Shown here: positions 40,370 through 49,879 of the stretch, piece by piece
Numbering within the stretch: position 1 is the stretch's first letter
Layout of the letters: every line of letters starts with the position of its first letter
NCBI GenBank assembly: GCA_031272515.1
Contig: JAISTR010000043.1
Span: forward strand, 55,695 to 119,694
Length of the DNA: 64,000 nucleotides
Source of the DNA: Erysipelotrichaceae bacterium
Lineage (GTDB): Bacteria; Bacillota_I; Bacilli_A; Erysipelotrichales; Erysipelotrichaceae
Direction of reading: 5' to 3'
Position numbers and translations under genes: made by a program
The notes under the pieces: generated by a model
What the model was told of the DNA's origin: nothing
The model's input: only the letters and a program-made list of their open reading frames with translations
The model's database searches: none

Positions 40370-42664
40370 ATGGCAAAAGATGCGCTGCATGGCGTAACCA
40401 ATGTGGAGATCAAGGCAAAACCGCCTTGCGCAAAACCGTTAGTGGAACAGTTGGAAATCATGGAGGAATACACCCGTACCTACAAGGCTTTTGAAAGCGA
40501 GCCCAAGGATATCCGGGAGGCTGCCTGTTTGCGGGTACTTTACCCGCGGCTCTTTCGTGAAATCGAGCCGGGTGATTTGTTTGTGGGCCGCTTTGATACC
40601 CTGCCGATTGGCTTTGGCTCGGTGACCTCACTGGGCGGGGTCGGACACTATTGTGTCTTCGGCAAGCTTTCAGAGTTCAAAGAGAAATTCAAAGAAAAAC
40701 AACTGCAGGACCGGGTCAGTGCCCTGGAGGACTTCTGGCTAAAAAAAGACCTGCGCTCACGCTTTTTAGAGGAATACCTGGATGAGAAGCTGCTGGGGTT
40801 TTTCAATGAGGATGGGATGGCGGCTCCCCTGATTGCCGGGGTCCGGCTGTCCGGCATGATGCTGGACTACAACAAACTGGTGCGTTTGGGGATAGAGGGA
40901 TTGGAAGCGGAAATTCGCCAATATCAAAAACAAGCCCCGGACAACAGCTTCTATCAAGCCTGTTTGTCCTGCCTAGAGCTTTTTCGTGAGTGTTGTGATA
41001 CTTTGAAACAGCAGACAATCAAAACTTTGGAACTCAGTCAGGATCAGCAACAAAAGAAAGACCTGACAGTCATCATAGAGTCCTTAAGTGTCATTCGCAG
41101 CCAGCCGCCCAAGACCTTCCATCAGGCGATACAGCTGGTCTGGCTGTATGCCATACTGGGCGGTATTATCAACTATGGACGTCTGGATGATGTCGTCGGG
41201 AGTTTTCTAAAACATGATTTAGAGAACGGTGTGATTGATGAAGAGACGGCCTACCGCTATGTAAAAAACCTCTGGTGGCTGATTGAAAACAAGCGCACGA
41301 CCGTCAACGGCCGGGTGATTGTCGGTGGACGGGGACGCCATAATCCAAAAGCGGCGGACCTGTTTGTCAAGCTGGCCTTAAGGGTTTGTAAGGAATGCCG
41401 CTATGTGGAGCCGCAATTTACCCTGAGGCTCTACAAAGATACCAGTGCGGAGATCTTTGACATGGCGATGGATTGTTTGGCCAGCGGAGCCACCTACCCT
41501 ACGCTCTATAACGATGAAGTCAATGTGCCGGCGGTGATGGCGATGATGGGGGTGGATGAAAAGACGGCCGAGCAGTATGTGCCCTTTGGCTGCGGCGAAT
41601 TTACGCTGGTGGGCATGGCCGTCGGGACACCCAATGTCTGCCTGAATGTCGCCAAGACCCTGGCTTTGACCCTGACCCAGGGCTATGACCCCTATGACGG
41701 GGTGGACAAGTCGGGTCCGGTAATCTTTCAACCGCTTGAAAAACTCAAGACCTTTGAAGCGTTTTATGGTGAATACCGCAAGCTGCATGACTATTACTGT
41801 CAGCTCTCTGCGGATGCCCAGATTACCTCTTTCAAATTCCAAAAACAATCTGTATCCTATCTCTTTGACAGCATTTTAACTAACGACTGCCTGTCCAGAG
41901 GCAAGGCGATTCTGGATGGCGGGGTCCGCTATCTGGGCGGATGCAATGAGACCTATGGCAACACCAACTGTGCGGATGGTTTATATGCGATTAAAAAGCT
42001 GGTGTTTGAAGACCATAAATATACACTTTTGGACTTTAAGCAGGCCCTCCTTAATGACTATGTTGGCTACGAAGCCCTGCAGCGGGATATCCTGCGCTGC
42101 GCGAAATACGGCAATGACATTAAGGAAGTCGATGAGATTGCGGTGCAGGCCTACAATGATTTGACCTGTTGTGTCAAAGAAGCGGGCAGAGCGCGCGGCC
42201 TGGACTTCTTTGGTATTGTCATCATCAACAATATGGCCAATACCACCTGGGGCAACAAGACCGCTGCGACCCCGGACGGACGCAAGGCGCACGTCTATCT
42301 CGCTCCCAGCAACAATCCCCAGGGCGGTGCCGATAAAAACGGCCCCACGGCGATGTTGAATTCACTGTTGAAGCTGGATCCAAAACAGCATCTGGGGGCG
42401 GTACAAAACATCAAATTCCAGAAGACGTTCTTCCAAGAGAACCTGGATAAAATCAAACTGATGTTTCAGACCTACTTCAAAAACGGCGGCTGCCAGCTGA
42501 TGGTCACCGTCATCGACAGCGGTGCGCTGCAAGATGCCCTGGTGCATCCGGAGAAATATCCTGATCTGATTGTAAGGGTCAGCGGCTTTTCCGCGGTGTT
42601 TGTGGAGCTGGACCGTAATGTACAGACTGAGCTCTTGAGCCGGACCCTGTACGATGGCGCATGA
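40370..42664 (+). CDS. Glycyl radical enzyme of unknown substrate
   Basis: 764 residues, pyruvate formate-lyase/glycerol dehydratase superfamily. The thiyl-radical Cys408 is in P-F-G-C-G-E with Glu410, like the G-C-V-E of dehydratase-type members and unlike the Cys-Cys of PFL. The radical Gly739 is in R-V-S-G-F-S-A. The presence of Cys and Glu suggests an eliminase or C-X lyase rather than PFL, but the substrate cannot be read from sequence. It starts five bases after nanE and overlaps its activase by four bases. The Gly in place of Val in G-C-V-E is unusual among the members I know. Confidence 0.9.
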   Translation: MAKDALHGVTNVEIKAKPPCAKPLVEQLEIMEEYTRTYKAFESEPKDIREAACLRVLYPRLFREIEPGDLFVGRFDTLPIGFGSVTSLGGVGHYCVFGKLSEFKEKFKEKQLQDRVSALEDFWLKKDLRSRFLEEYLDEKLLGFFNEDGMAAPLIAGVRLSGMMLDYNKLVRLGIEGLEAEIRQYQKQAPDNSFYQACLSCLELFRECCDTLKQQTIKTLELSQDQQQKKDLTVIIESLSVIRSQPPKTFHQAIQLVWLYAILGGIINYGRLDDVVGSFLKHDLENGVIDEETAYRYVKNLWWLIENKRTTVNGRVIVGGRGRHNPKAADLFVKLALRVCKECRYVEPQFTLRLYKDTSAEIFDMAMDCLASGATYPTLYNDEVNVPAVMAMMGVDEKTAEQYVPFGCGEFTLVGMAVGTPNVCLNVAKTLALTLTQGYDPYDGVDKSGPVIFQPLEKLKTFEAFYGEYRKLHDYYCQLSADAQITSFKFQKQSVSYLFDSILTNDCLSRGKAILDGGVRYLGGCNETYGNTNCADGLYAIKKLVFEDHKYTLLDFKQALLNDYVGYEALQRDILRCAKYGNDIKEVDEIAVQAYNDLTCCVKEAGRARGLDFFGIVIINNMANTTWGNKTAATPDGRKAHVYLAPSNNPQGGADKNGPTAMLNSLLKLDPKQHLGAVQNIKFQKTFFQENLDKIKLMFQTYFKNGGCQLMVTVIDSGALQDALVHPEKYPDLIVRVSGFSAVFVELDRNVQTELLSRTLYDGA

Positions 42665-43563
42665 AACTCAAGGTCTTAAACATCCAGCGCTTTTGCCTGC
42701 ACGATGGTCCGGGGATTAGGACCACCGTGTTTTTGGCAGGCTGCCCGCTGCGCTGTCCCTGGTGTGCCAATCCGGAATCGCAGCAATCAAAAAACCAGCT
42801 GCTCTATCAAAAAAACAAATGTGTCGGCTGTCAGACCTGTGTGAGCGTCTGCCCGCAAAAAGCCATCCGCTTTTTAAATAACCGGTGGCAGTTGGACCGT
42901 GCTCAGTGCATTTGTTGCGGACAATGCGCAGCGCATTGTTCCAGCGATGCCCTGCGCTTGAGCTATAAAGAGTTGAGCGTGGATGAAGTGATGACAGTGG
43001 TGCTTCAAGATAAAAACTATTACAGTGATTCCAGTGGCGGCTTGACTGTATCCGGCGGGGAGCCCTTTGTGCAGTTTACAGGGCTTTTAAAGCTTTTAAA
43101 GCAAGCGAAAGAAAACCAAATCCATACCGCCATCGAGACCACCGGGGATACGAAATGGCAAAATATTGAGGCAGTGCTGCCCTTTACGGATCTGTTTTTG
43201 TTTGATTTAAAAGCAGACAGCGCAAAGGCTATCACAGAGATGAGTCAGGGGAATGGCGAGCGGATCCTGGCCAATCTGAACCGTTTGTCCAGGCTTTTTA
43301 AAGAGAAAATCATCCTGCGGGTGCCCTGCATCCCGGGTTATAATTTCACCAGCGAGAGCATTGAGACGATGCTGGGGATTGCTGTCAGTTTGGGGATAGC
43401 GGAAGTTCATTTATTGCCCTACCACAATCTTGGCAAGGGCAAATATGAGCAGCTGGGTCTGGATTATGCTTTGGGGGATCTTTCAATGCTTAAAAAAAGC
43501 GACCTGCAAGTATATTGTGAATTCGGGGAACGTCTGGGCTTGAAGGTTCAGGCCGGGGGGTAA
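42661..43563 (+). CDS. Glycyl radical enzyme activating enzyme (radical SAM)
   Basis: 300 residues. Radical SAM Cys C-x3-C-x2-C at 28, 32 and 35 (A-G-C-P-L-R-C-P-W-C), a two-cluster ferredoxin insertion with two C-x2-C-x2-C-x3-C-type sets (about 54-66 and 82-94), and the G-G-E-P segment. The insertion is typical of activases for dehydratase-like glycyl radical enzymes and absent from PFL activase. It forms the glycyl radical on the upstream gene product. Four-base overlap. Confidence 0.95.
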   Translation: MKLKVLNIQRFCLHDGPGIRTTVFLAGCPLRCPWCANPESQQSKNQLLYQKNKCVGCQTCVSVCPQKAIRFLNNRWQLDRAQCICCGQCAAHCSSDALRLSYKELSVDEVMTVVLQDKNYYSDSSGGLTVSGGEPFVQFTGLLKLLKQAKENQIHTAIETTGDTKWQNIEAVLPFTDLFLFDLKADSAKAITEMSQGNGERILANLNRLSRLFKEKIILRVPCIPGYNFTSESIETMLGIAVSLGIAEVHLLPYHNLGKGKYEQLGLDYALGDLSMLKKSDLQVYCEFGERLGLKVQAGG

Positions 43564-43568
43564 TCATC

Positions 43569-44363
43569 ATGAGTCAAACAGACGCAAACAACCAAAAAAA
43601 CCTGCGCTTAAAATGGATTGGCTGCGAAGTCTTCTTTCGCATGGCCAGCCGCATTGCGGCAACCTCACCCCATACCATCGATATGACTTTCACCACGCTG
43701 CAATCCCATGCGATCGCAAAAGAGCTGCATGAAAAGATTCAAGCTGCGATTGATGGCTGTGACCCCAAAACCTATGATGCAATCCTTTTGGGATACGGGC
43801 TTTGCGGCAACGCGACCGCCGGTTTGAAAGCCAGCGGGATTCCCCTGGTGATTCCCCGGGCACATGACTGCTGCGCCTTGTTTTTGGGCAGCCGCCAGAA
43901 ATTCAAGGAGCACTTTGAGCACCGTTTGAGTGCCAAGTGGAGTTCACATGGCTACCTGGAGCGCACCGATGATTATCTGGGAGGAACACAGCTTGGCGAA
44001 AGCCTCGGCTTTGATAAGCAATACCAGGAGTTTGTAGAGGAGTATGGCGAAGAGGATGCCGCCTATCTATGGGAGACCCTTCACCCCCAAAAATTCAACA
44101 AAGAAAAAATCTACATTGAAGTAGAACCTTTTGAACAGCTGCATTTCTATGAGCGCTTTATAGAGAAACTGAAAGCGGATGATATTTTTAAAGCGGATGA
44201 GCCCAATCATGTGTTCTTTGAAGATACAACAATTGAAATCCTGCAGGGCTCTGACACCATCATTCACAAACTCTTGTGGGGAGAATGGGATGAGGATTTT
44301 CTGGTTGTAAAACCGGGAGAAGAAATCAAACCGGATTACAGTTTGATGGGCGTGTTTGCGTGA
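43569..44363 (+). CDS. DUF1638 family protein
   Basis: 264 residues. L-K-W-I-G-C-E-V-F-F-R, Y-D-A-I-L-L-G-Y-G-L-C-G-N-x-T-A-G-L and P-R-A-H-D-C-C-A-L-F-L-G-S match the DUF1638 family as I remember it; the cysteines and His could hold a metal. From memory, DUF1638 genes are often next to corrinoid-dependent methyltransferases in anaerobes; such genes lie 2 kb further on. Five bases after the activase gene, so part of the glycyl radical operon. Function unknown. Confidence 0.7.
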   Translation: MSQTDANNQKNLRLKWIGCEVFFRMASRIAATSPHTIDMTFTTLQSHAIAKELHEKIQAAIDGCDPKTYDAILLGYGLCGNATAGLKASGIPLVIPRAHDCCALFLGSRQKFKEHFEHRLSAKWSSHGYLERTDDYLGGTQLGESLGFDKQYQEFVEEYGEEDAAYLWETLHPQKFNKEKIYIEVEPFEQLHFYERFIEKLKADDIFKADEPNHVFFEDTTIEILQGSDTIIHKLLWGEWDEDFLVVKPGEEIKPDYSLMGVFA

Positions 44364-44391
44364 ACTACCCAAGGTTTTAGCCTTTGTAGTT
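44363..44391. terminator. Convergent terminator
   Basis: Inverted repeat AACTAC...GTAGTT with inner AAGG/CCTT, between the DUF1638 gene and the minus-strand membrane gene; T-rich on both sides. Confidence 0.5.
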
Positions 44392-44891
44392 TATTCCTTC
44401 AAGCCATCCCCAATCCTTTGGATCTTCTCCTTGAAGGAATGTTTGACATTCTCCGGATGCCTTCCGGAGAGAAAGGCATAGGCCGTAAATAAGAGCATCC
44501 ACCCTGAGGCAATCATTGCCGCGTAATAGAGTGGTGAAAACAGCATTGACAAAATCGACAGGACAATGCACAAAGCCAGAATCTTAATCGCCCGCATAAA
44601 CAGCTGATTCTGTTTTTCGACCTTCTGATAATCCTTCGCGGTCGGCTTGCCATTGTTGGCTTCCACATAAACAAAGGTGTCCAGCATGCCTGCCTTGATA
44701 AACTGAAAGACGGTCACTGCCACCAGAAACAACAGACAGATGATGCTGTGAATGATACCAGTCTTTCTAAAGGCCAACAAGCCCAGAATAAAGACAATCG
44801 CGTAGGTAACCAGCTCTGCGGCCAGGACTTTGCGCTCGGTTTTTTTGCCCATCCACTTAAAATCGCTTTGTTTGACTCTCTTCTCACTCAT
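44391..44891 (-). CDS. Membrane protein of unknown function
   Basis: 166 residues from ATG at 44891. Four membrane spans in two pairs (about 22-44, 48-68, 108-130, 133-150) separated by a charged loop with A-K-D-Y-Q-K-V-E-K-Q. Follows the HEAT-repeat gene by 24 bases on the same strand. No family recognised. Confidence 0.65.
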   Translation of the reverse strand: MSEKRVKQSDFKWMGKKTERKVLAAELVTYAIVFILGLLAFRKTGIIHSIICLLFLVAVTVFQFIKAGMLDTFVYVEANNGKPTAKDYQKVEKQNQLFMRAIKILALCIVLSILSMLFSPLYYAAMIASGWMLLFTAYAFLSGRHPENVKHSFKEKIQRIGDGLKE

Positions 44892-44915
44892 GTGCTTCTC
44901 CCCAAAAAAAACCAT

Positions 44916-46145
44916 CTATTTCAACCGGTACCGGTTTACTACCGCCGCACCAATCGGGGCGATCCGCAGTAGGCCGGTCTCCTGTTTTGGTAAACTGTTT
45001 TGCTTTTGCGGTTTGTACAAATCCGGAATCATCGTCAATAACCAATCCCGAATCGGCTCTATGGCCTTTGGCTTTTGGCTGGCCAGACCCTTGAGCTCTG
45101 ATACGGCGTTATCATGCACGGTTTTATCCTGGTCCGCAAGCTCCAAAATCAAATGCGCATAGGGCTGGTATTCATTTACCGCCATGTACGCTTGCAAGCG
45201 CACAGCCGAATCGCTGTCATGATAAAGCAGGTGACGCAACACATCCTGGTTCTCCAGCAGTTTGATCCCCTCTTTGCGCACATTGTCATCATCGCCAAAA
45301 ATACAGACATCCGCCAAGGCCTTCTGGTCTTTTAATAAGCGCACCGCTTTGAGCCGGATGTCCTCCTCGGGATCGCGCTTGGCCAGCTTCGCCAGTTCGC
45401 TCTGGTCTTCCACAAGCTCCATGGCTTTGATGCGCACCTCATTCAATAGGTGGTAGTCCCGGGCAATCTCCATAAAACAGGTCTGAGCCAGCTCTTTGTT
45501 GGTGAGTTTCTGGGCGGCCATCAGGCGGATTTTCTCATCCTTGTAGCCATTGGCGAACTCAACCAGGATTGCCTGGTCACTGATTTTCTCCAAGGCCTTC
45601 TTGCGGGTTTCCGAGACCTTCGCACACTTGACGACATCCGCCAGTAAAACCTGCACAACCAGCTTTGCCAAAGCGGCACGCCGCTCTTTGGCGGTGGGAT
45701 TGAACTTGGCGACTTCACAAAGCGCGACCTGGTCGCTGAGTTTGTCAATGGCAAAAAGCCGGACCCCATCATCACTGTCCTGTGCTGCGATTTTGCCCAG
45801 CACATCCTGATTCTTCAAGACCTCAATTGCCCGTTTGCGCACCGCCGGCTCTTTCGCCCGCAAAGCGATATCCGCCAGGGCTTTCTGATTTTTCAACAGT
45901 GAAAACACACTGTCCAGTACCGATTCTTCAGTGGATATTTTGGCGACCTCAGCCAAACTGAAGGGATCACTGATTTTTTTCGTCGCTTCAATGGCCACCT
46001 CAGAAAAGACTGCTTCCTTGGCAATCTGGGTCAGCGTCTTTTGATTCTGCGTTTTTTGAACCAGGGCAATGCCCTTTTGTTTTAATTTTTCGGAGGAAGA
46101 AAAAACGGTCTTCTCCTTCTTCCATTTCGTTGTAAATAAACCCAT
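44916..46145 (-). CDS. HEAT-like repeat protein
   Basis: 409 residues made mostly of about ten units of some 30 residues with D/N-Q-x-x-L-A-x-I-A...V-R-x-x-A-I-x-x-L. These stack as an alpha solenoid, usually a protein-binding scaffold. No signal peptide or enzyme domain; the tail (340-409) is not repeat-like. Ten bases or so upstream of the small membrane gene and likely cotranscribed. Role unknown. Confidence 0.7.
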   Translation of the reverse strand: MGLFTTKWKKEKTVFSSSEKLKQKGIALVQKTQNQKTLTQIAKEAVFSEVAIEATKKISDPFSLAEVAKISTEESVLDSVFSLLKNQKALADIALRAKEPAVRKRAIEVLKNQDVLGKIAAQDSDDGVRLFAIDKLSDQVALCEVAKFNPTAKERRAALAKLVVQVLLADVVKCAKVSETRKKALEKISDQAILVEFANGYKDEKIRLMAAQKLTNKELAQTCFMEIARDYHLLNEVRIKAMELVEDQSELAKLAKRDPEEDIRLKAVRLLKDQKALADVCIFGDDDNVRKEGIKLLENQDVLRHLLYHDSDSAVRLQAYMAVNEYQPYAHLILELADQDKTVHDNAVSELKGLASQKPKAIEPIRDWLLTMIPDLYKPQKQNSLPKQETGLLRIAPIGAAVVNRYRLK

Positions 46146-46267
46146 CCCCGGCTTCTCCCTATTACTAAGATTTATCCCAAAAACCTTATAACAATTCCCT
46201 AAGGTTACCCCTATTATACATCATTTTATAAAAGCAATTGTGGGATTCAAGGATTTCTCTAAAGTCA

Positions 46268-46290
46268 CAAAAAAAGAGGACAATTCCCCT
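46268..46290 (-). terminator. Terminator of the methanol:corrinoid operon
   Basis: Minus-strand stem AGGGGA-ATTG-TCCTCT followed by seven T; 14 bases past the stop of the reductive activator. Confidence 0.65.
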
Positions 46291-46303
46291 TATAAAGGAA
46301 AAA

Positions 46304-47848
46304 TCACTCTTCATAGAAGGCCATCTGGTCAATGTAGTTTTCCATAAACTCAGGGCTGGATGAAAGCGATATTTCCTTTGTGTGTGCTGCCAGGATTTCC
46401 ATCTCTTTTCGCCTTTTACACACAAATAATGCTGCCACCGCCCCGCCATAGGCACAATTGCCGATGCCGCTGCTCTTGGGTACCAATTCATCCGGAATCA
46501 AGCCGATGTTTGCGGCATCCTTGACGATTAACGAAGAGCCGAAATTGCCGGACAGCCATAAATGGTCAATTTCAGAATAGCTTACCCTCGCGAGTTGACA
46601 GAGGGTTTGTATCCCCGCCCCGATTGCTGCCTTGGCAAGCTGAATATTACGGATATCTTTTTGGGAGAGATAAACCTGCTCACAAAGAGTAAAACGCAAA
46701 CCATCATTGCTTTGTACAATTGCGTTTGTATAGGCGTGCGATTCACCCAAAAGCTGGCCGCTGCCGGATATTACCCCGGCGGACAACAAGGCACTAACGG
46801 CACTGATTAAACCGCTGCCGCAGATGCCGCTGGGCTTTTGGTTTGCAATAGTCTTAACGCTCACCCTGCCCGCATCCAGGCGCAAAGCCTCAATCGCTCC
46901 GGGAGCAGCACTCATGCCGCACTCAATCAGCGCCCCTTCAAAAGCCGGTCCGGCGGCAGTGGCGCAGCAGAGAATCTTTCCCTGATGGCACAAAGCCATC
47001 TCCCCGTTGGTACCAATGTCCACCAGCAGAATCGTTTCCTTTTGGTTTAAACCCATATTTTTCAAGTGCATGCCGCAGGTAATATCCGCACCGACATAGG
47101 CGCTGATGCAGGGTGCCAGATAGAGTTGCGCACGAATAAAAGCGGGAAACAGCGTGTCCATGGGCTTTGTCTTTCCAAACAGGCTGACCGGTGTAAAAGG
47201 CGCTACCCCGATGCCCTTTGGATTTAAGCCGCATAACAGATGCAGCATCGTGGTGTTGCCGGTAATCACACAGCGCAGCACCTCAGCCGGTTGTTTTTCG
47301 ACTGTCTTCAGCTGGCTTTCCAGGATTTCTTCAAGCTGGCTCACTATTTCATTTTGTAACTCAACCAAGCCCCCACGGTTGGCATAGTCGATGCGGGAGA
47401 GCACATCGGCGCCATGGGCTTGCTGGAGGTTATGGACGTGGGTGATCTGCAAGAGCTTTTCCTCTAACAAATCATACAGTCCGACACTGATGGTCGTCGT
47501 TCCGATATCGATGGCTATACCCAATCCAGGCTTGCCATCATCATAAGTCAGATCAAGCGCATCGCCTTGACCTGCGACCACAGCCTCTTGATCCTTTGGC
47601 ACCTGCACTTCAATCACACCGGTGACCCGGGTCTGGCAAGCCTGTACCCTTTTAAACCCTTGAGAATCCTCTATTGGTTTTGTGTGGTTTAAAAAGATGC
47701 AGGATCCCTTCACAGACACCAGGCATTTTTTGCAGAGACCGCGTCCGCCGCAAGGCTGAGAGAAACGGATTTGATGTTTCGTCAAAACATCACAAAGAAG
47801 GGGTTGTTCCCCTTCTTTGATGTGTATGGTTACAATGCTTTTACTCAT
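46304..47848 (-). CDS. Reductive activator of corrinoid protein (2Fe-2S, ASKHA/DUF4445)
   Basis: 514 residues. N-terminal 2Fe-2S domain with C33-x5-C39-x2-C42 and a later Cys; then an ATP-binding ASKHA region with A-I-D-I-G-T-T-T-I, V-I-T-G-N-T-T-M, D-I-G-T-N-G-E-M and S-G-N-F-G-S. This layout is that of RACo/RamA-like activators, which use ATP to return inactive Co(II) corrinoid protein to Co(I). It overlaps mtaC by four bases, which sets the partner. Confidence 0.93.
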   Translation of the reverse strand: MSKSIVTIHIKEGEQPLLCDVLTKHQIRFSQPCGGRGLCKKCLVSVKGSCIFLNHTKPIEDSQGFKRVQACQTRVTGVIEVQVPKDQEAVVAGQGDALDLTYDDGKPGLGIAIDIGTTTISVGLYDLLEEKLLQITHVHNLQQAHGADVLSRIDYANRGGLVELQNEIVSQLEEILESQLKTVEKQPAEVLRCVITGNTTMLHLLCGLNPKGIGVAPFTPVSLFGKTKPMDTLFPAFIRAQLYLAPCISAYVGADITCGMHLKNMGLNQKETILLVDIGTNGEMALCHQGKILCCATAAGPAFEGALIECGMSAAPGAIEALRLDAGRVSVKTIANQKPSGICGSGLISAVSALLSAGVISGSGQLLGESHAYTNAIVQSNDGLRFTLCEQVYLSQKDIRNIQLAKAAIGAGIQTLCQLARVSYSEIDHLWLSGNFGSSLIVKDAANIGLIPDELVPKSSGIGNCAYGGAVAALFVCKRRKEMEILAAHTKEISLSSSPEFMENYIDQMAFYEE

Positions 47849-48480
47849 TCGCTCACAAAAGCTTTGGCAACTTCCGCGGCCGAATAGGCATCCGGGGCAT
47901 AGGCATCCGCCCCGATCTTGTCGCTGTAGTCCTGGGTCAGCGGTGCCCCGCCGACCATGACCTTCACCTGATCGCGCAGCCCCGCAGCCTTCAGGGCTTC
48001 GATGACCACCGATTGCTGTTCCATGGTGGTGGTTAAAAGCGAGGAGAGTGCCAGAATTTGCGGTTTATGCTCATTTACGGCAGCGACGATGACATCCTCG
48101 GGGACATCCACGCCCAGATCAACAACCTCCAGGCCGGATCCTTCCATCATCATGCGCACCAGCGATTTGCCGATGTCATGCAAATCGCCCCGGACCGTCG
48201 CGATGACCACCTTGCCGACCGGCTTGACCCCTTCCTCCACCAGTTTGCCTTTGATTAATTCGGTACCTCTGCCCAGGGCTTTTGCTGCCATCAAAACTTC
48301 CGGTACATAGACTTCATTGTTTTTAAAGCGTACGCCCAATTCCCCCATGCCTTTCAATAAGCCGGCATCGATGATGTCCTTCGCTTCCATGCCTTCATCG
48401 ATCGCCTGCTGTACCAAAGCCACGACTTCCTTGGACCTGCCCTTTTGTACTGCTTGACTGATGTCTTCCAAAATTGCCAT
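47845..48480 (-). CDS. mtaC: Methanol-specific corrinoid protein MtaC-like
   Basis: 211 residues from ATG at 48480 (AAGGAGG eight bases ahead). An N-terminal helical cap domain is followed by a B12-binding Rossmann domain with D99-L-H101-D-I-G as lower cobalt ligand motif, a mid S-x-L-L-T-T-T-M and G-G-A-P. It carries the methyl group between MtaB and a second methyltransferase. Sixteen bases after mtaB. Confidence 0.92.
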   Translation of the reverse strand: MAILEDISQAVQKGRSKEVVALVQQAIDEGMEAKDIIDAGLLKGMGELGVRFKNNEVYVPEVLMAAKALGRGTELIKGKLVEEGVKPVGKVVIATVRGDLHDIGKSLVRMMMEGSGLEVVDLGVDVPEDVIVAAVNEHKPQILALSSLLTTTMEQQSVVIEALKAAGLRDQVKVMVGGAPLTQDYSDKIGADAYAPDAYSAAEVAKAFVSE

Positions 48481-48496
48481 TTTCATTTCCTCCTTG

Positions 48497-49879
48497 TCAA
48501 TCCATGTCGTATTTGCCAGGGTCAAATTCCCCTTCGCATTCCTCTAGCATATGCTCGATAAATTTGCTCTCATCACTCGGCATATCCGCTACCGTCTCTT
48601 CCAATAAGTCGAGATAGTTGAGCTCCTTGTCCTCCAGTGCCTTGATTTCACCGTCATCATGCGCTTTGCGGATGGCCGCAATCGCCAGTTCTGCCGCTTT
48701 TTTGGTGCGGTGGTAGTGGGTGTCTTCCATAATGATACCTTCTGCAATCTTTAGGACCACATCCGGCCTTAACACATAGGCCTGCGGATCCAGATAGGAA
48801 TCGCTGTCGGCGTTGAGGTCCCGAAGCATTCTGGCTTTATCTAACCCTTGGCTACTTGCCTCATTCATCAAGCGGCAGTCAAAGACCAGCTGCTCAAAGG
48901 AGACCGTCGGTGCCATGCCGCCCAATAAGCGGATGTGCTGAACCGATTCATTGGACCAGAGGTCCGCCACACTGATGGCAACATTGCCAACCGGGGACAA
49001 GTGGGCACAGGCGGCACAGCGTCCTTCCATGGCAATCGGAATTCCCGAAATCGCCTTGACATAAACCCCTTCATAGCCGCAGTCCTTGTGCGGGCCTTTC
49101 GCACCGCATTCCACCGCGACCAGCGAGCGCACACTGCTCAATGCCCTGACCACCGCCGCAAAGACCCGCGGGATGTATTTCTTGTCCGCCAGCACCATCG
49201 CCGTATTGGCGAAGCCGCAGGCGGTATCACCAGCCGCAACCGTGCCGGTCTTTTCACTGATTTGTACAATCTCACTCCAGAGTTTTGCCATATCCCTACA
49301 GCCCAGAATCCCCAGTGCAAAGATCGATTTTTCGATGTCGCAGGTCATGACCGCCTTGTCGTGGATTTCCTTGCCGCCCACCGATTCAATGGCCAATAAC
49401 TCCGCGCCAGCTTCAGCACAGCGGGTGAAGGTTTCCAGAATATTATCCCAGTGGCTGCCATGCCACATATGTACCAAATCGCGCCCTTCCCTTATGTCGT
49501 TGGGGGTAATCCGTACGGCCGCCTTGATTCCATATTTTTCGGCATGCTCACGTATGATTTCCACCACCGTTCTGGTGACTTCCTCACCCCACTCTGGATG
49601 AAAGGTCATCGGCGGCAGGGTTTCAATCTCAGCCACAAAGCCAGGCACATAAAGCTCCCTTGCCCGCTCACAGATGCCGGTGATGATCTCCTTGTAGATC
49701 TTGATTACCTCAGGCATCGTGTGCTCTTCAATCAGCATGGTCGGCAGGGTGAAGTTGATCTCCGGATACAAAGTCCCGCCGCCGATGCTCAAACCGTTTT
49801 TTAGGACGACCGGATGGGGAGCCTTGCCATAGAGAAAATCATCGAGATTATCATAAGCCAGTTTGCTAAACGAAATCAT
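48497..49879 (-). CDS. mtaB: Methanol:corrinoid methyltransferase MtaB
   Basis: 460 residues, close to Methanosarcina MtaB along its length (E-S-V-G-G-K-E, T-G-T-V-A-A-G-D-T-A-C, R-S-L-V-A-V-E-C-G-A, G-P-H-K-D-C-G-Y-E, S-N-E-S-V). The zinc ligands known in MtaB (Glu164, Cys220, Cys269) fall at Glu165, Cys221 and Cys267 here. It moves the methyl of methanol to Co(I) of MtaC. A bacterial, probably acetogenic-type or methylotrophic fermenting, use is implied. The start overlaps the upstream gene by four bases. Confidence 0.93.
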   Translation of the reverse strand: MISFSKLAYDNLDDFLYGKAPHPVVLKNGLSIGGGTLYPEINFTLPTMLIEEHTMPEVIKIYKEIITGICERARELYVPGFVAEIETLPPMTFHPEWGEEVTRTVVEIIREHAEKYGIKAAVRITPNDIREGRDLVHMWHGSHWDNILETFTRCAEAGAELLAIESVGGKEIHDKAVMTCDIEKSIFALGILGCRDMAKLWSEIVQISEKTGTVAAGDTACGFANTAMVLADKKYIPRVFAAVVRALSSVRSLVAVECGAKGPHKDCGYEGVYVKAISGIPIAMEGRCAACAHLSPVGNVAISVADLWSNESVQHIRLLGGMAPTVSFEQLVFDCRLMNEASSQGLDKARMLRDLNADSDSYLDPQAYVLRPDVVLKIAEGIIMEDTHYHRTKKAAELAIAAIRKAHDDGEIKALEDKELNYLDLLEETVADMPSDESKFIEHMLEECEGEFDPGKYDMD

